DNA of 64,000 bases from Apodemus sylvaticus (lineage: Eukaryota; Chordata; Mammalia; Rodentia; Muridae), in assembly GCF_947179515.1 (NCBI RefSeq), contig NC_067482.1, positions 77,914,444 to 77,978,443 on the forward strand, in the 5' to 3' direction. Positions 1 to 11,714 of the stretch are shown here, in pieces. The notes below the pieces were generated by a model. It saw only the letters and a program-made list of their open reading frames with translations, ran no database searches and had not been told where the DNA came from. Positions within the stretch are counted from its first letter, which is position 1; each line of letters opens with the position of its first letter. A program made the translations under genes and the position numbers.

Positions 1-103
1 TTGTTGTTTTTCAGTGGGTGTATAAATAAGCAAACCGCAGTACATTCATGTGATAGAGTTATATTTGAATATTAGAGAAAACAGAGTAATCTTAAATTAT
101 ATA

Positions 104-242
104 GCAGGCCATCAAGATGGCTCTGTGGGTAAGAGGGGCTTGCTGCTAAGCCTAACAACCCGAGTTTGATCCTCAGGGCCCACATGGTGGAAGCCAGCTC
201 CTGAAAGTTGTTTTCTGACCTCGACATGCATACTATATAGCT

Positions 243-244
<2 letters not shown>
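104..244 (+). repeat. tRNA-derived SINE (B2/B3 superfamily)
   Basis: The block starts with a degenerate tRNA-like head (ATGGCTCTGTGGGTAAGAGG), passes through a B-box-like GAGTTTGATCC and the diagnostic CCCACATGGTGGAAG, and ends in a CA-rich tail. This is the rodent B2/B3 architecture. Divergence suggests an old copy, and the exact subfamily is not resolved. Confidence 0.85.

Positions 245-302
<58 letters not shown>
245..302. repeat. (CA)n microsatellite
   Basis: About 29 uninterrupted CA units form the tail of the preceding SINE and run directly into a CG dinucleotide tract. Confidence 0.97.
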
Positions 303-305
<3 letters not shown>

Positions 306-345
306 GCGCGCTGCGCGCGCGCGCGCGCTGCGCGCGCGCGCGCAC
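303..345. repeat. (CG)n alternating tract
   Basis: Three blocks of pure CG alternation are separated by single CTG steps. Together with the flanking (CA)n this gives about 100 bp of alternating purine-pyrimidine DNA, the sequence class that most readily adopts Z-DNA. A run of this many CpGs is unusual in CpG-depleted mammalian DNA. Confidence 0.95.
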
Positions 346-375
346 GCACACTAAATAAATGAAATTGTTACTTTA

Positions 376-512
376 GCCAGGCTCAATGGCACATGCCTTT
401 AACCCCAGGACTCCGATGACAGAGGCACGTGGATCTCTGTGATCTTGAGGCTAGCCTTGTCTACAAAGCAATCTCCAAATCAGGTAAGCTACACAGAAAA
501 AGCTTGTCTCAC
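376..512 (+). repeat. B1 SINE, old
   Basis: It begins GCCAGGCTCAATGGCACATGCC, continues with a recognisable GAGGCTAGCC, and ends CTTGTCTCA, which is the B1 order on the plus strand. Many substitutions indicate an old copy. Confidence 0.88.
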
Positions 513-1194
513 ATTTTAATTAATGAGTTAATTAATTTTAATGGATAATACTAAATGGAAAAGCAGATCTGAAAAGGGTAAATGTATGCAGCTGCAGTTG
601 TGACTCCCGGGGACAGGACAAGCTCTGAAGGCAACAGGGGGTCCAGGAGGTTTCCAGCACAGAGGAAGGAACATGGGATGCATGAGAGAGTGAAATTAGA
701 CTGTATGATACTATGATAATAGAGATACATTATCATACACTTGGCAAAGCCCTTAGAATGTACCTCACAGATAGTGAACCCTAATATAAACTGTGGACTT
801 TGGTTAATAAGAAGGTTATCATCCACGATGAGTGTTCCTATCCAGTGTATGATGTTGGGTGTGTTTGGGTCAGAGTGTCATAGGAACGCTCTGTACTTTC
901 TGCTCCGTTTTACTATGAACTTAAAATTACTCTTAATGAAATAATTACATATGCATACCATGTAATGCAACAATTTATCTCTAAAAATGTATGCTATAAA
1001 TATATAGCATAATATATGTGTGTATATGTATATATAGCATAATATATATGTATATATATGCTGCTATAAGGGAAAATTATCTATATTTAAATGTATTTAT
1101 TATGGGATTATTCAGAACTGAAAATCATATGACGTGGCATAAATGTCTATCCATAAACATTGGTATATATACAGAGACATACAGAGACAGCTAT
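513..1194. other. AT-rich DNA, no gene seen
   Basis: Only short chance reading frames occur. From about 1010 to 1070 there is an imperfect TATA/TATG-rich stretch. I recognise no repeat family between 513 and 1000. Confidence 0.6.
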
Positions 1195-1400
1195 AGGTGC
1201 ATATATGGCATGTCCATTCAATGGAATATTACTATGTAGCTAATTATTTTTTTAAAAAAAGAAAACTCTTGTGTGACAGGTACACCAAGCAACAACCTAA
1301 GAATTAGCCTCATATTTAAGTTAAGAACACACAAAAATCAACACAAATGGGACTATTAACAAGCAAATATTTAAAAGCCACATATACACATAGGCAGAGC
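1195..1400 (+). repeat. Possible old L1 fragment
   Basis: TCAATGGAATATTACTATG resembles the sequence near the end of L1 ORF2, where the text usually runs on to a lysine-rich tail. The following 150 bp are too diverged to place with certainty. Confidence 0.45.
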
Positions 1401-2395
1401 AGCACAAAATACAAGATCTAAGTCTGAAGCGAAGAGCCTCCGCTTCCCAACTGACTCCATCCAGTGAATGGTGAATCTCATAATGATCCAAAATGAGGAA
1501 CGCTAAAATCTTTGACTAGGAGTAATTCTATCTTTGGAGAAGGGTCTGCTACTCAGCCGTTCAGCTTCAAGTTAGTTTGGATGGAAATGTGGAGCAGAGA
1601 ACTTCTCAGAAATGTTGACAGAAGAAAGGAGATGATGGGTCAAGATGGTGCTCAGAGGGAATAGAGAAAACAATTTAATATGGGCTGTGGTTCCCACCAC
1701 AAATCAGGGTCTCCTTGTTCAGGGAAGACTTTATGGAAGACTTCACAAAGCCAGCTTCTCTGAGCTCAAGCCAGCAGCTATCCAAGCTCCCAGGTAAAAC
1801 CCTTTGTCTTGATTCATCCTGAGTCACATTCTGTCGCCTTCCACTTCTTGAGAACGTAAGAAGCTAGAGAGTTTCCTTGGGTGCAAAGTATACTCCAAAG
1901 TCACTGTTCATGTGAGAGAAATGTGGCCACCATGGGGCAAAGGCCTCTTTAAACTATAATGGTCATTAGCACTGTGCTTGCCACCACATAGCACTGATTC
2001 GGGAGACTCCTGTGCCTTCTTGACTACAGAAGGCCACTGTCAGTGACCTTGTGGGCCAGGTCCTTCAACACCTAAAGAAAGCACATGGCAGGTTGTAGAT
2101 TCACGTGCCCTTTAGCAATAACAGACTCCCTGCGCTGACAAGAACTAGGAGCATTTCACCCACCCATTCTTTCTCCACTCAGAAAAGTGAGGTCCAAAGA
2201 GTAAGACTGGGTTGTCTAAGGTCATTTCCTGGCCTCTGAGCAAGAAACCCCAAGGTCTCCCACCATCAAAAGCAGTGCTTCAAGTAACTCTTAGAATTTC
2301 TTAGAAAATTGATTCTAGGTCTAGCCTTTGACTTACCAATTTCCACTAAGTATTTAAGGTCAATGAAAACATAACGATGGCATCCATATAAAATA
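1401..2395. other. Unique-looking DNA
   Basis: I see no repeat family, no long reading frame and no structured RNA here. Composition is average for the window. Confidence 0.5.
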
Positions 2396-2700
2396 CTCAC
2401 ATGCAAAGTTTTATATCAACTCTAGTCACGACAGCCAGAAGCTAGTAGAACCCAATGTCCACAAACAGATAAACAGATGAAAAAATTGTACTGTGTGAAC
2501 TCGAGGAGCTAGGAGTGTGGTAGAACACACCTGTCACCCCACACTGGAGAAACTGAGGCAGCAGGATAGTAAGTTGTAGGCCAGCCTAGGCTACTATTGA
2601 AACTGTCTCAGAATTAATGTGATCACTCAGTGAACTACTGTTCATCAATAAAAAGAACCAAACTATGACAGCAGATAGCACGGTCACACCTCACATCAAA
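2396..2700 (+). repeat. Old L1 3' fragment split by a B1
   Basis: The left piece (2396-2506) contains GACAGCCAGAAGCTAGTAGA and AATGTCCACA, the L1 ORF2 C-terminal region. The right piece (2612-2700) has TTCATCAATAAAAAG, matching the next part of the same region. A B1 lies between them, so the two pieces are one interrupted element. Confidence 0.65.
2509..2611 (+). repeat. B1 SINE inserted in L1 fragment
   Basis: AGGAGTGTGGTAGAACACAC, AGGCAGCAGG, GGCCAGCCTAGG and ACTGTCTCAG appear in B1 order. It separates two pieces of an L1 fragment and so is younger than it. Confidence 0.85.
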
Positions 2701-2724
2701 CGGAGAGAAGAAACATGAACACAT

Positions 2725-2917
2725 TCACACTAAAGGTCAGAGAGTTAAAAGCACCTGATGCTTCTTCAGAAGACCTGAATTCAATTTCCAACATCCATAT
2801 AAGGTGGCTCATAACTGCCTATAACTCTGTTACCAGGTGACCCAATACCTCTGGCTTCTGCAGGCACCTGCACTCATGTGTAAATACCCACACACACACA
2901 CACACACACACATAACT

Positions 2918-2949
<32 letters not shown>

Positions 2950-2960
2950 ATGCATACATG
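2725..2960 (+). repeat. B3-type SINE with (CA)n and (AAAT)n tail
   Basis: The head GAGAGTTAAAAGCACCTGAT, the middle AGACCTGAATTCAATTTCC and GTGGCTCATAACTGCC, and the 3' part CTCTGGCTTCTGCAGGCACC match a diverged B3. The tail holds CA repeats at 2889-2913 and AAAT units at 2919-2951. Confidence 0.85.
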
Positions 2961-3384
2961 CATAATATACATGCATACATCTCATGTAAGAAGATATGCT
3001 CTATTGCTGCGTTCATATATATCTCTCCAGTGGTCAGAATTACTCTGTGGAGTTCCTCACTGCAATTTCCCCCAATCTCATGCCCATCCCTATAGCAGAT
3101 CACTTGCATAAACCTGTCATTACACCCTACCTCCAATTCCTGGGGACTCTGCTGAGCCTTCGAGCAGAGGTAGCTTTCCTCCTTCTTGTGGACCATTCAG
3201 ACACCACCATCCCCTTAGTCCATTTCCACTCCCTCCTGTCAGTCCCCAGTACCTAGAAACAAGTTCTACCCATGATGCCCAGGGGCTACACATGGCAGGA
3301 ACTCAGGACTCTGAGCTAGTACATCCACCACCCTTTCCTGAGATCCAGATTGGGGAAGAGAAAGCAAAGAAAGAAACACCCACC
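2961..3384. other. Unassigned DNA before the Lx L1
   Basis: Short overlapping frames on both strands show no protein family. The right-hand part may be diverged L1 5' untranslated sequence, but I cannot fix the boundary. Confidence 0.45.
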
Positions 3385-4855
3385 CAACCAATGTAAGACC
3401 AGGTATCAACATCTAGAATCACAATCATATCCAACCCAAGATTCCCAGTAAAAACACACAATCATTAAAGCCATGACAGTGTCTTTCCACCACAATCCAC
3501 TACAGTAGGCCCTGAGAAATTCAATACAGCTGAAACACAAGACAGGAACTTCAAGTAGTGATTGTCTATATGTTCAATGACCTTAAAGAGGAAATGAATT
3601 AGTTGCTTAATGAAATACATGAAAACACAAGCAATCAGTGGAATAAATGATAAAACCAGCTCAAGACATGAAAAAAGTTAACAAAGAAATAGAATCACTA
3701 AAGAAGACCAACTGAAATAAAACTTCAAATTAAAACTTTAGGAAGGCAAACAGAAAATAACAGAGTAAATGACAGCGAAGAAAGAATCTCAGGCACTGAA
3801 GCCAAGGTAGAAGTAATAGATACCGCAGTCAAAGAAACTGTAAGATCTAAAAGAAAAACACCCAGGCACAAAGCATCCAGGAAACTACTATGAAAAGAAC
3901 ACATCTATAAATAATAGTAATTGGGGAAGGAAAAGAAAGCCAAGTCAAAGGCACAAAAAATATTTTTAACAAAAGTCATAGAAGAAAATTTCCCTAACCT
4001 ATAGAAGGAGGTGCCTCTCTTATATTTTTGCTTATGAACCTAGCATTTAATAGTTGACCCACTCCTCCAACCCAAAGGTGACTCTCGAGGTACAAGAAGT
4101 TCACAGGACACCAAATAGACTGGACCAGCACATAATAATCTAAAAATACAGAACAGAGAAAGAACATTAAAAGGTGCAAGGGGGAAGACCGTGTTACTTA
4201 TAAAGAGAGACCCATTAAAATAACACCTGACTTCACAATGGAGTCTCTAAAAGTCAGAATGGCCCAGACACATGTTCTACAAACTCTAACAGATCACAGA
4301 TGCCAGCCCAGACTACTATGCCCAGAAAAATGTTCAATCATGATAGATGGAGAAAGAAAAACATCCACAATCAATCTACAAATGAAGTTCTATAGAAGGC
4401 GCTAGAAGGAAATGTGAAGAAAGGAGTAAATAACAATAGACCGGTAAGTCAAAGAGAAGAAAGCCACACCATAGCAACAGCAGAGGCAGCTTACAGCAAG
4501 CCCATTACAGCCAACATCAGCTCACACGGAAACAAACTCAAAGCAAGTCCACCAAAACAGGAAACAAGACGGTCCACGCTCTCCATATCTGTTCAATATA
4601 GTACTTGAAGTTTTAGCTAGGGCAATAAGAGAAATCAAGGACGTTGAAGGGATCCAAAGAGGAAAGGAAGCAGTCAATGTATATTTATTTGCAGATGATA
4701 TGGTAGTATGCATAAGTGACCGTAAAAATTCCACCAGGAAATTCCTACAGATAATAAACAATTCCAAAAAGTAACAAAATTAACTCACAGAAATCACTAG
4801 CCTTCCATACACAAATGACAAAAGGACTGAGAAATAACACCTTTCACAATAAGGC

Positions 4856-5030
4856 CATGTATGTGTGTGTATGTGTGTGTGTGTACACACATATAACTTT
4901 AAATAAATATATATATAAATAAATTATATATTTATATATAAATAAATTATATATTTAAATAAAATGTATATATATAATATATATTCATCATATAAATATA
5001 TTTATATTATATATATATATATGGGGGGGT
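4856..5030. repeat. TG/TA-rich microsatellite in L1
   Basis: Imperfect TGTG then TATATAAATAAAT and TATATA runs interrupt the L1 ORF2 text, which resumes at 5031 (TAACTCTAACCAAGCAAGTG). A short G run closes the tract. Confidence 0.85.
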
Positions 5031-5345
5031 AACTCTAACCAAGCAAGTGAAAGACCTGTATGATAAAAATTTTAAGACATTGGAGAAGATATCAGAAGAT
5101 GGAAAGCTCTCTCATGTTCATGGATCAGAAAAATTAATAAAGGAAAAATGGCGATCCTGCCAAAAACAATCTATAGATTCAATGCATTCCCCATCGAATT
5201 CCAACACAATTCTTCACAGAGCTTGAAAGGACAACATTCAGCTTACATTGAAACACAAGAATCTCAGAATAGCTAAAAAACACTCCTGAATGATAAAGGA
5301 ACTGCTGGAGGTACCACCATCCCAATCACAAATTGTGCTAAAGAG

Positions 5346-5412
5346 CGATAGTAGTAGAAATAGTAACAATAATAGTAACAGTAATAGTAATAGAAATAGT
5401 AATAATAAAGCA
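5346..5412. repeat. Imperfect (AGT/AAT) trinucleotide tract
   Basis: Interspersed AGTAGT, AATAGT and AATAAT units lie within L1 ORF2 sequence where the usual text reads 'GCAATAGTGATAAAAA'-like. It looks like a local expansion after insertion. Confidence 0.7.
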
Positions 5413-5611
5413 TTGCATTAGCACAAAACTGACATAAATTAACTAAATATAATCAAAGACCCAGAAAAATGTGCACACCCCTATGGACACCTGAAGTTTG
5501 GTAAGGAAGCCAGAAATCCATACTAGAAAAAAGATAGCATCTTCAACAAATGGTGCTGTCTGCATGTAGAAGGATATAAATACATCCATTCTTTTGGGGA
5601 GGGGTTGGATT

Positions 5612-5758
5612 TGGTTTTTTTCGAGACAGGGTTTCTCTGTGTAGCCCAGGCTGTCCTGGAACTCACTCTGTAGACCAGGCTGGCCTCGAACTCAGAAATC
5701 CGCCTGCCTCTGCCTCCCAGAGTGCTGGGATTACAGGCATGCGCCACCACCGCCCAGC
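5612..5758 (-). repeat. B1 SINE inserted in the Lx L1
   Basis: Read on the plus strand: GAGACAGGGTTTCTCTGTG, CCTGGAACTCACTCTGTAGA, GGCCTCGAACTCAGAAATCC, then CGCCACCACCGCCCAGC. This is a near-complete minus-strand B1 with low divergence. Similar flanks (ATCCATTCTTTT left, ATCCATTTTTAT right) suggest a target-site duplication of the L1 sequence. Confidence 0.96.
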
Positions 5759-8330
5759 TAAGTAGATCCATTTTTATCTTCCTACAAAAAACTCAACTCC
5801 AAATGGATCAAAGACCTCAGCATAAGACCAGACACACTGAATCTGATTGAAGAGAAAGTGGAGAATAGTCTTGGGCTCACAGCACAGGAAAAGACTTTCT
5901 CAACAGAACATCGTTAGCACAGGCACTAAGATCAACAATTAATAAATGAAACCTCATGAAACTTCATAAAACTGTAAAGCTTCTGTATAGCAAAGGACAC
6001 CATCATTTCAATGAAGTGGCAGGCTACAGAATAGGGAAAGATTTTCACCAAGCACATATCCTACAGAGGATTAGTATCCAAAATATACAAAGAACTCATA
6101 AAACTGAACATCAAGAAAACCAAAAAGAAAAAAGTCATTTAAAATGTAAATCTAAACAGACTTCTCAGAAGATGAAACTCAAATGACTGAGAAACATTTA
6201 AAGAAATGTTCAACATCCTTAGTCATCAGGGAATGCAAATCAAAACTGCTTAGAAATTTCACCTTATACCAATCAGAATGTCCAAGATCAACTAAAAACA
6301 GTGACAGCTCATTTTGGCAAGAATGTGGACTCTGGGCAACACCTCTCTGTTGCTGGTTAGAGTGCAATGTGCACACACTGTGGAGAGCAAAGCAATGTGT
6401 TGATTCATTGCAAAAACGAGAATCTCTCTGCCTCAAAATCCAGCCCAATCACTCTTGGGCATAAGCACAAAGGATGCACTTGCCCAACTGTGTTTGTTAC
6501 TGCTCTACTCATAATAGCCAGAAACTGGAAACAACACAGATGCCCATCAATGAATGAATGAATGAACGAAGAAAATGTAGCTCATTTTCAGAATGGAATG
6601 CTACTACTAAGCTCTTTTTTTTTTTTTATGAAATCATGAAAATTGCAGGTAAATGGATAGAACTAAAAAAAAATCAACCTTCACAAGGTGACTAAGACCA
6701 GAATGACAAATATGATATATATTCACTTATATGTAGATAATAGGTATTAAATTATTGACAAGCAAGCTACAATCTATATAACCACAGAGGCTGAGTAGAG
6801 AGTAAGTGAGTAAGGGGAGGGGTGTTCAACCTATCAATAGAAACCCTAATCAGGCAGCAAGCGTGAGAAGCTTCCAGTACCAATAATGGGTTAGTTCTTG
6901 GCCAAGGGTCCCCATGGGAACCCCCAAACAACCCAGGCTATAGCCAAGGTTATTGATGGCTCTCCACCAGCTGACAGAAAGGCCCTATTGCTGAAACAAT
7001 ACTTGCACAACTCACTGAGCATGGAGAAGTCAAGCTACAGCTTTTACCTAGAACCTTCACTATCGTGTTCGTGGTCCTAGAAGTACTCTGCACACTGCCA
7101 AAGGAAAAAGGCAAACACCAAGCTAGCTACAAACCCTTTGATCTACAATGACGACTGCCCAAAAGATGCACCAGTGCAGTGATGACACACAGCTCGTGAG
7201 GGTAGCCAACCACTGTCTGATTGGAGGTAGGGCCCACTCCATGAGATGGAACCTGTGCCCAGGATTGCTCAACAAGGAAAACCAATTGCTACTACTACTG
7301 ATCTGCTAAGGGAGCACAGCAGTAAAGCAACTCTTAAGGACATTTGAGTGTGCACATAGATCAGTGTTCAGCGTTATCCAAGAAGCTCCCCTCACCTAGG
7401 TGGGAATGAGTGGCGATCCACAGCCACACAATTCACAGAGAGCGAAAGACCATAGAATGCTCAGCCCTTCTAGGGCCATTGAATCTGACCCCTCAGGGCT
7501 CAGGAAACTCTAAAAAGGAAGAGGCAGAAAGAGTGTAAGAGCCAGAGGGGGTGGAGGACATCAAGGAATCAGGCCTTCTACACACAACAGAACCAGCACA
7601 CAGCTGAACTCACAAAGACTGTGGCAGCATCCAGAACCAGTGCGGGTCTGCACCACATGGGTGGTGGGTCCTAGAACTGAAAGGAGAAGTGAGTACAATG
7701 CCCCACCCCTAACCCAGAAGCTCCACTGATTGATATCCACTTACTAATGGAAAACTAGCTTTCTCCAAGGAAGGGAAAATAAACCACTCTTAAGGGTAGG
7801 CCCCATGCCTGGCAGTAGACGGCCAGCACAAAATGAACTCAATGTTGTCTTTGGAGGCTCTTTGTCATGTAATGTTAAATGGGGGCATTAAAAAGAACTT
7901 ACAGGTCCTTTGGTTATAGATTAAGACTCTCAGTTATGAATGGGATTCCTGTGTTTGTGAATGTGTGCATCTCCAGCTATATACATTTCTGCTTTTTCTT
8001 TGACTCTTTTTTCCCCCAGTGTTGTTTGGGTCTAACCTGGTCTCCAGCCTTCGGTTCCTGCTTGGTTCTTTTCCTTTGGTTGTTTTGTCAAATTCCAGCT
8101 TGGTTTTGTTGTTATTGTTTTTGCTTTACTGTGTCTTATTTTCATTCCTTTCCTGCCTGTTAGTTTCCTAAGGAAAGACAGAAAGGGTATGGAGCTGCAT
8201 GAGGAGAGGCAGGGAGGACCTGGGAGGGATCCAGGGCGTGGGAACTGTCAATCAGTATATACTGAGATATATTTATATATATTATGGGGGTAAAATCTAT
8301 TTCCAGTAAAAGAAAAACTGGAAGAAAAAT

Positions 8331-8936
8331 ACTTTCCAGAAGGTCAGAAAACTACAAGATTCACAAGGTCCCCGCTTCCCAAGGTCGCAGGAACCGTGAC
8401 AATTAGGAGTGTGGGAGCGAGCAGGGGAATCCTCCTGGAGCTGTCCGCACATGTTCCAGGGAACAGTTAATCAGCCCTAGCAGAGTGTCTTCTCAGTGCT
8501 GCTGCTGCTCTTTGTCACCCTGCCCGTGTAAGTCACCCCGGTCAGCTCACAGTCACCCTGCCCGTGTAAGTCACCCCGGTTCTCTGAGGTGGGCTCACTG
8601 TGGTCATTTCTTTGGTCTGCACTCAGTGCCCCTTAGGGGATAAGCAGACCTATGTTCATATCTAATGAGGAAGCTCATACAACAGCAAGCACTCTGCCAC
8701 CGACCTCCATCCCAGCCTGAGATGGTGCCGTATAGATATATATTCATCAGAAGTCGGCAAACTGTACACACAAAATCTGCCTGCCTGCCTGGGTGCCCTC
8801 ATTATGCCTCATTACACGCCTCCTCAAGACTCGTTTGTGAGGAAACTAGCCCTCAGATTTCCATTGTTCTTTGTGTTATAAGACATCTCATCGGTTAGAG
8901 GAGAAAATCCTCCTCCTCCTGGTTTCGTTTTGTTTT
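8331..8936. other. Unique-looking DNA with a short tandem duplication
   Basis: A 29-bp block starting GTCACCCTGCCCGTGTAAG occurs at 8514-8542 and again at 8552-8580 (period 38). Otherwise no gene or repeat is recognised. Confidence 0.7.
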
Positions 8937-9019
8937 TTTTTTTTTTTTTGTTTTAGTTGAGGTTTTTCTTGTTATTGTTTGGTTGGTTGGGTTTATGGCC
9001 TTTGGTTTTGGTATTTTTT

Positions 9020-9147
9020 GTTTTTCAAGACAGGACTATCCTAGAACTTGCTCTGTAGACCAGGCTGGCCTTGAACCCAGAGACCTTCCTGGCTCTACCT
9101 TTGGAATGGAATGCTAGGATTAAAGGCATGTATCACCATGCCCGGCT
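9020..9147 (-). repeat. B1 SINE
   Basis: TTCAAGACAGGACTATCCTA, CTCTGTAGACCAGGCTGGCC, GATTAAAGGCATGTATCACC and CCCGGCT are in minus-strand B1 order. The T-rich run at about 8930-9020 is its reversed A tail region. Confidence 0.93.
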
Positions 9148-9345
9148 CTTAAGATTTATGTTTATTTTTAGCTATGTGCATAGGCAGTGTTGGGGAACCT
9201 GAGAGCACAGTGCTTATGGAGGCCAGCCATATGGAAACCCTGCAGCTAGTGCTACAGTGGTGTGAGCCACACATGTGGCTTGGAACACAACCTGGAAGCT
9301 GCATGGGAGCAGCATGTGTCTCTCTGCAGCTCCCTCCCCTGGCTC
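9148..9345 (-). repeat. B3-type SINE, diverged
   Basis: AAGATTTATGTTTATTTTTA opens a reversed SINE tail, followed by GGAGGCCAG and GTGGTGTGAGCCACACATGT, which match reversed B3 landmarks. The tRNA-like head is hard to see. Confidence 0.7.
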
Positions 9346-10104
9346 TTACATGGGCTCTTCAGCTGGTTCTAGAGACCAAAGGAAAACAAGTCAGACTGAT
9401 AGCAAGAGAAAAAGCATACGGATTTTAACTTTGCATGCACCCAGGAACTCACATAAGGCTGTGAAGATACAAAGAAATGAGAGCAGGATCCTTTAGAGCT
9501 CTTTTGCATAAACACCTACACATTTGTGAACGGATCTTTGGTCCGGGAGCCATAAATTCTAGGGCATCACTAGAACATGCGTGGTGGGCTAGAACATGTA
9601 AATTAACCAGATGAAAGCTACTCCGGTGAATTTGTTCAGCACCTACTCCCAGTCTCAGTGATGACTATTCCCCTGATCTGGGACACGGGGTGGAGGTGCC
9701 CCTCTTGAAGATACACCATCATGGCCAGCTACTTGTAGGAAGATAGGGCACATGATCCTTCTGCCACCATGGTTCCTTTTTTTTCAAGAATCCATGTACC
9801 CCATGGGCACGTACTGAGCTGAGACAACCCTCACCTCCTTCACACAGCACAACCATCTTTGTGCTTTTGCCATACCAGGGAAGAAGCCAAGCTTGTGTGT
9901 GTGCAGAACTCGCTGCTCCACCAGAGAGCTACACACAGCCCTTGTGACAACTTTAACAGCCACTCTGTGAAGTCAGGGAGGCACAGAGGGGATAATGTTT
10001 CCAGTTTACAGAGAACACTGAAGGGAAGAGATAGGTGCGTCAGCCACCCCAGGCAGGAACCGGGAGCACCTCCGTGAACCAAGACTCGAAAGGCTGAAGC
10101 CCAT
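9346..10104. other. Unique-looking DNA
   Basis: A 132-codon frame on the minus strand overlaps the MIR-like stretch and shows no domain. No gene is supported. Confidence 0.5.
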
Positions 10105-10190
10105 GCTTCAATTGTCAGACAGATACACTGTGGCTCAGAGGAGAGGAACTTCCCACGGTAACGGGTGGTGTGACTCAAATGAGGGCCCAG
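10105..10190 (+). repeat. MIR fragment
   Basis: GATACACTGTGGCTCAGAGG followed by AACTTCCCACGGTAAC and GTGTGACTCAAA resembles the MIR core segment 'fully-diverged ggctcagagaggt-taacttgcc'. It is short and diverged. Confidence 0.5.
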
Positions 10191-10432
10191 GAAACTTGGC
10201 GCCATGGGCTCCACTCCAGAGAGGACTACAACCAACATTTTAGTATAAAACGGACTTGCTGTTAAATGATTTTACTGAATCTTAAGGTGGTAAGACATGT
10301 AAGACATGTGAATGTTCCGTGTGTGATGTCTTCAATATAATGATAGGCTTCTTCAGGCTCACTGTCATTGTATAAATGTAATTTAAAGGCATAAATTCTA
10401 AGTGAAATATTCTCTCCCACCCCCCAAAAAAT

Positions 10433-10545
10433 GGTACTTGGAATGCAGAAGCAGAAAGATTGCTACAAGCTTGAGGCCAGCCTGTTCTGCACAGAAAGTT
10501 CCGGGCCTGTCTGGGTTACATAGTGAGACCCCTGTCTCAAAGGAA
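10433..10545 (+). repeat. B1 SINE, 5' truncated
   Basis: GAATGCAGAAGCAGAAAGAT, GCTTGAGGCCAGCCTGTTCT, TGGGTTACATAGTGAGACCC and CTGTCTCAAAGG are B1 landmarks. The first about 30 bp of B1 are missing. Confidence 0.87.
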
Positions 10546-10615
10546 CAGAGGAGGAGTGACATTTATGATGTCACTTACTGAAAGGAGGATAAGGATTATT
10601 TGTTTTGTTTTTAAA

Positions 10616-10661
10616 GGTGTGTGTGCAGGTGCGTGTGCATGTGCGTGTGCACGCGCGTGCA

Positions 10662-10698
<37 letters not shown>
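10616..10698. repeat. (GT)n microsatellite
   Basis: Imperfect GTGTGCA/GCGTGT units pass into about 17 perfect GT units. It is the reversed tail of the adjoining B3 SINE. Confidence 0.95.
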
Positions 10699-10699
<1 letters not shown>

Positions 10700-10863
10700 G
10701 GGTTTGTTCACATGAATATATTGTGGCTGACAGAAGAGCGTTGGATCCCCTGGAGCTGGAGTTATGTGGAGTTGTGGGCTCCCTGACATGGGTTCTGGGA
10801 ACTGAACTAAGGTCCTCTGAGAGAGCAGCGCAGCTGCTAACCACTGAGCCATCTCTCCAGACC
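10699..10863 (-). repeat. B3 SINE
   Basis: TTGGATCCCCTGGAGCTGGA, TGGGTTCTGGGAACTGAACT, GGTCCTCTGAGAGAGCAGC and ACTGAGCCATCTCTCCAG are clear reversed B3 landmarks including the tRNA-like head. Confidence 0.94.
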
Positions 10864-11039
10864 CGGGAGGATTTTACCCAGGAGTTTTATTCATGCAGAA
10901 TTCTACTTGAGCAAATGAAGCTGTTTGGGGAGACAGGTGGTAGTAGCAGCTGTGTAGCAATGATAATGTGCCAATGCCACATACTTCAAGGTGGCAACTT
11001 GCATGTTCTGTGTTTATAATGTAAAAATGACCATTCCAT

Positions 11040-11420
11040 ATCAGAATGAACACAGGTGAGCAAGGATTTGCATTTTGCTGAAAAGATTGGCACTCGAGAG
11101 AGCCAGTCTGCAGGGCAGCTTGGCAAGATATATTGAAGTCTTAAAAACACTGAAAGCCTTTGACCAACAAGTCAGACCCCAGGAGTTTATCCTATTAAAA
11201 TAATTAGCAAGTATTACAGGGATATTTACTTCTGTAATGCCTGTGATAAGAGCTCCTACTGACCTGTGTCTAAAAATGGAGGATTTTCAGACATATTGAT
11301 ATATTTATGACTTGTTATAAGATATATAGAGACATATTGATAGATTCATGTTTATTTAGTACTAGTTATAGCAGAGTAACATGTGGTCATTAATATAGAT
11401 CTATAAAACATTGTGCATAG
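11040..11420 (+). repeat. Ancient L1 (L1M-type) 3' part
   Basis: GCAGCTTGGCAAGATATAT, GACCAACAAGTCAGACCCCA, GGAGTTTATCCTATTAAAAT and a later ACATTGTGCATAGTG correspond to the order of the old mammalian L1 ORF2 C-terminus and beyond. No frame is open. Confidence 0.72.
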
Positions 11421-11714
11421 TGCAATCGACTTAGTAACTATCTCACGCTCACTTCCAGGTCATACGCTTGTAGCTATAAGCTAGATGTGGGTGAAATCAT
11501 TCCTTTGGTCTGCCATCAACGTCTATCCAGGGTGAAGAGACGTTTGTTTATGGCCCTCCAGGAAGGAGGTAAAGAGCCTCCCATATTTATAAACAGCAAG
11601 TGCAAGGACTCCTGGTGGGAAAGCAAAGACTAAAAGAATAAAGCAGATAGATCCTGCCTGTGTGATTAAAGGCCTTGGACATCACAGAATCTGGCACTAG
11701 GAATCCTCCCAGTG
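11421..11714. other. Unique-looking DNA
   Basis: No repeat or gene is recognised. Confidence 0.5.

Larger units (their letters stand above)
3385..8330 (+). mobile_element. Lx-type L1, internally deleted, nearly full 3' end
   Basis: The element reads from diverged ORF1 sequence (about 3430-4470) into ORF2 reverse transcriptase, then the ORF2 C-terminus (to about 6720) and a long 3' UTR that ends near 8327. Reverse transcriptase catalytic residues F-A-D-D-M are at 4688-4702, within a frame that also reads YLFADDMVVCISD. ORF1 jumps directly to the RT domain near 4475, so the endonuclease and N-terminal RT are missing. Stops and frameshifts occur throughout; it is dead. A B1 (5612-5758) and AT-rich repeats interrupt it. 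The family is inferred from the 3' UTR, which shares blocks with the copy at 18.3-20.1 kb. Confidence 0.88.
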
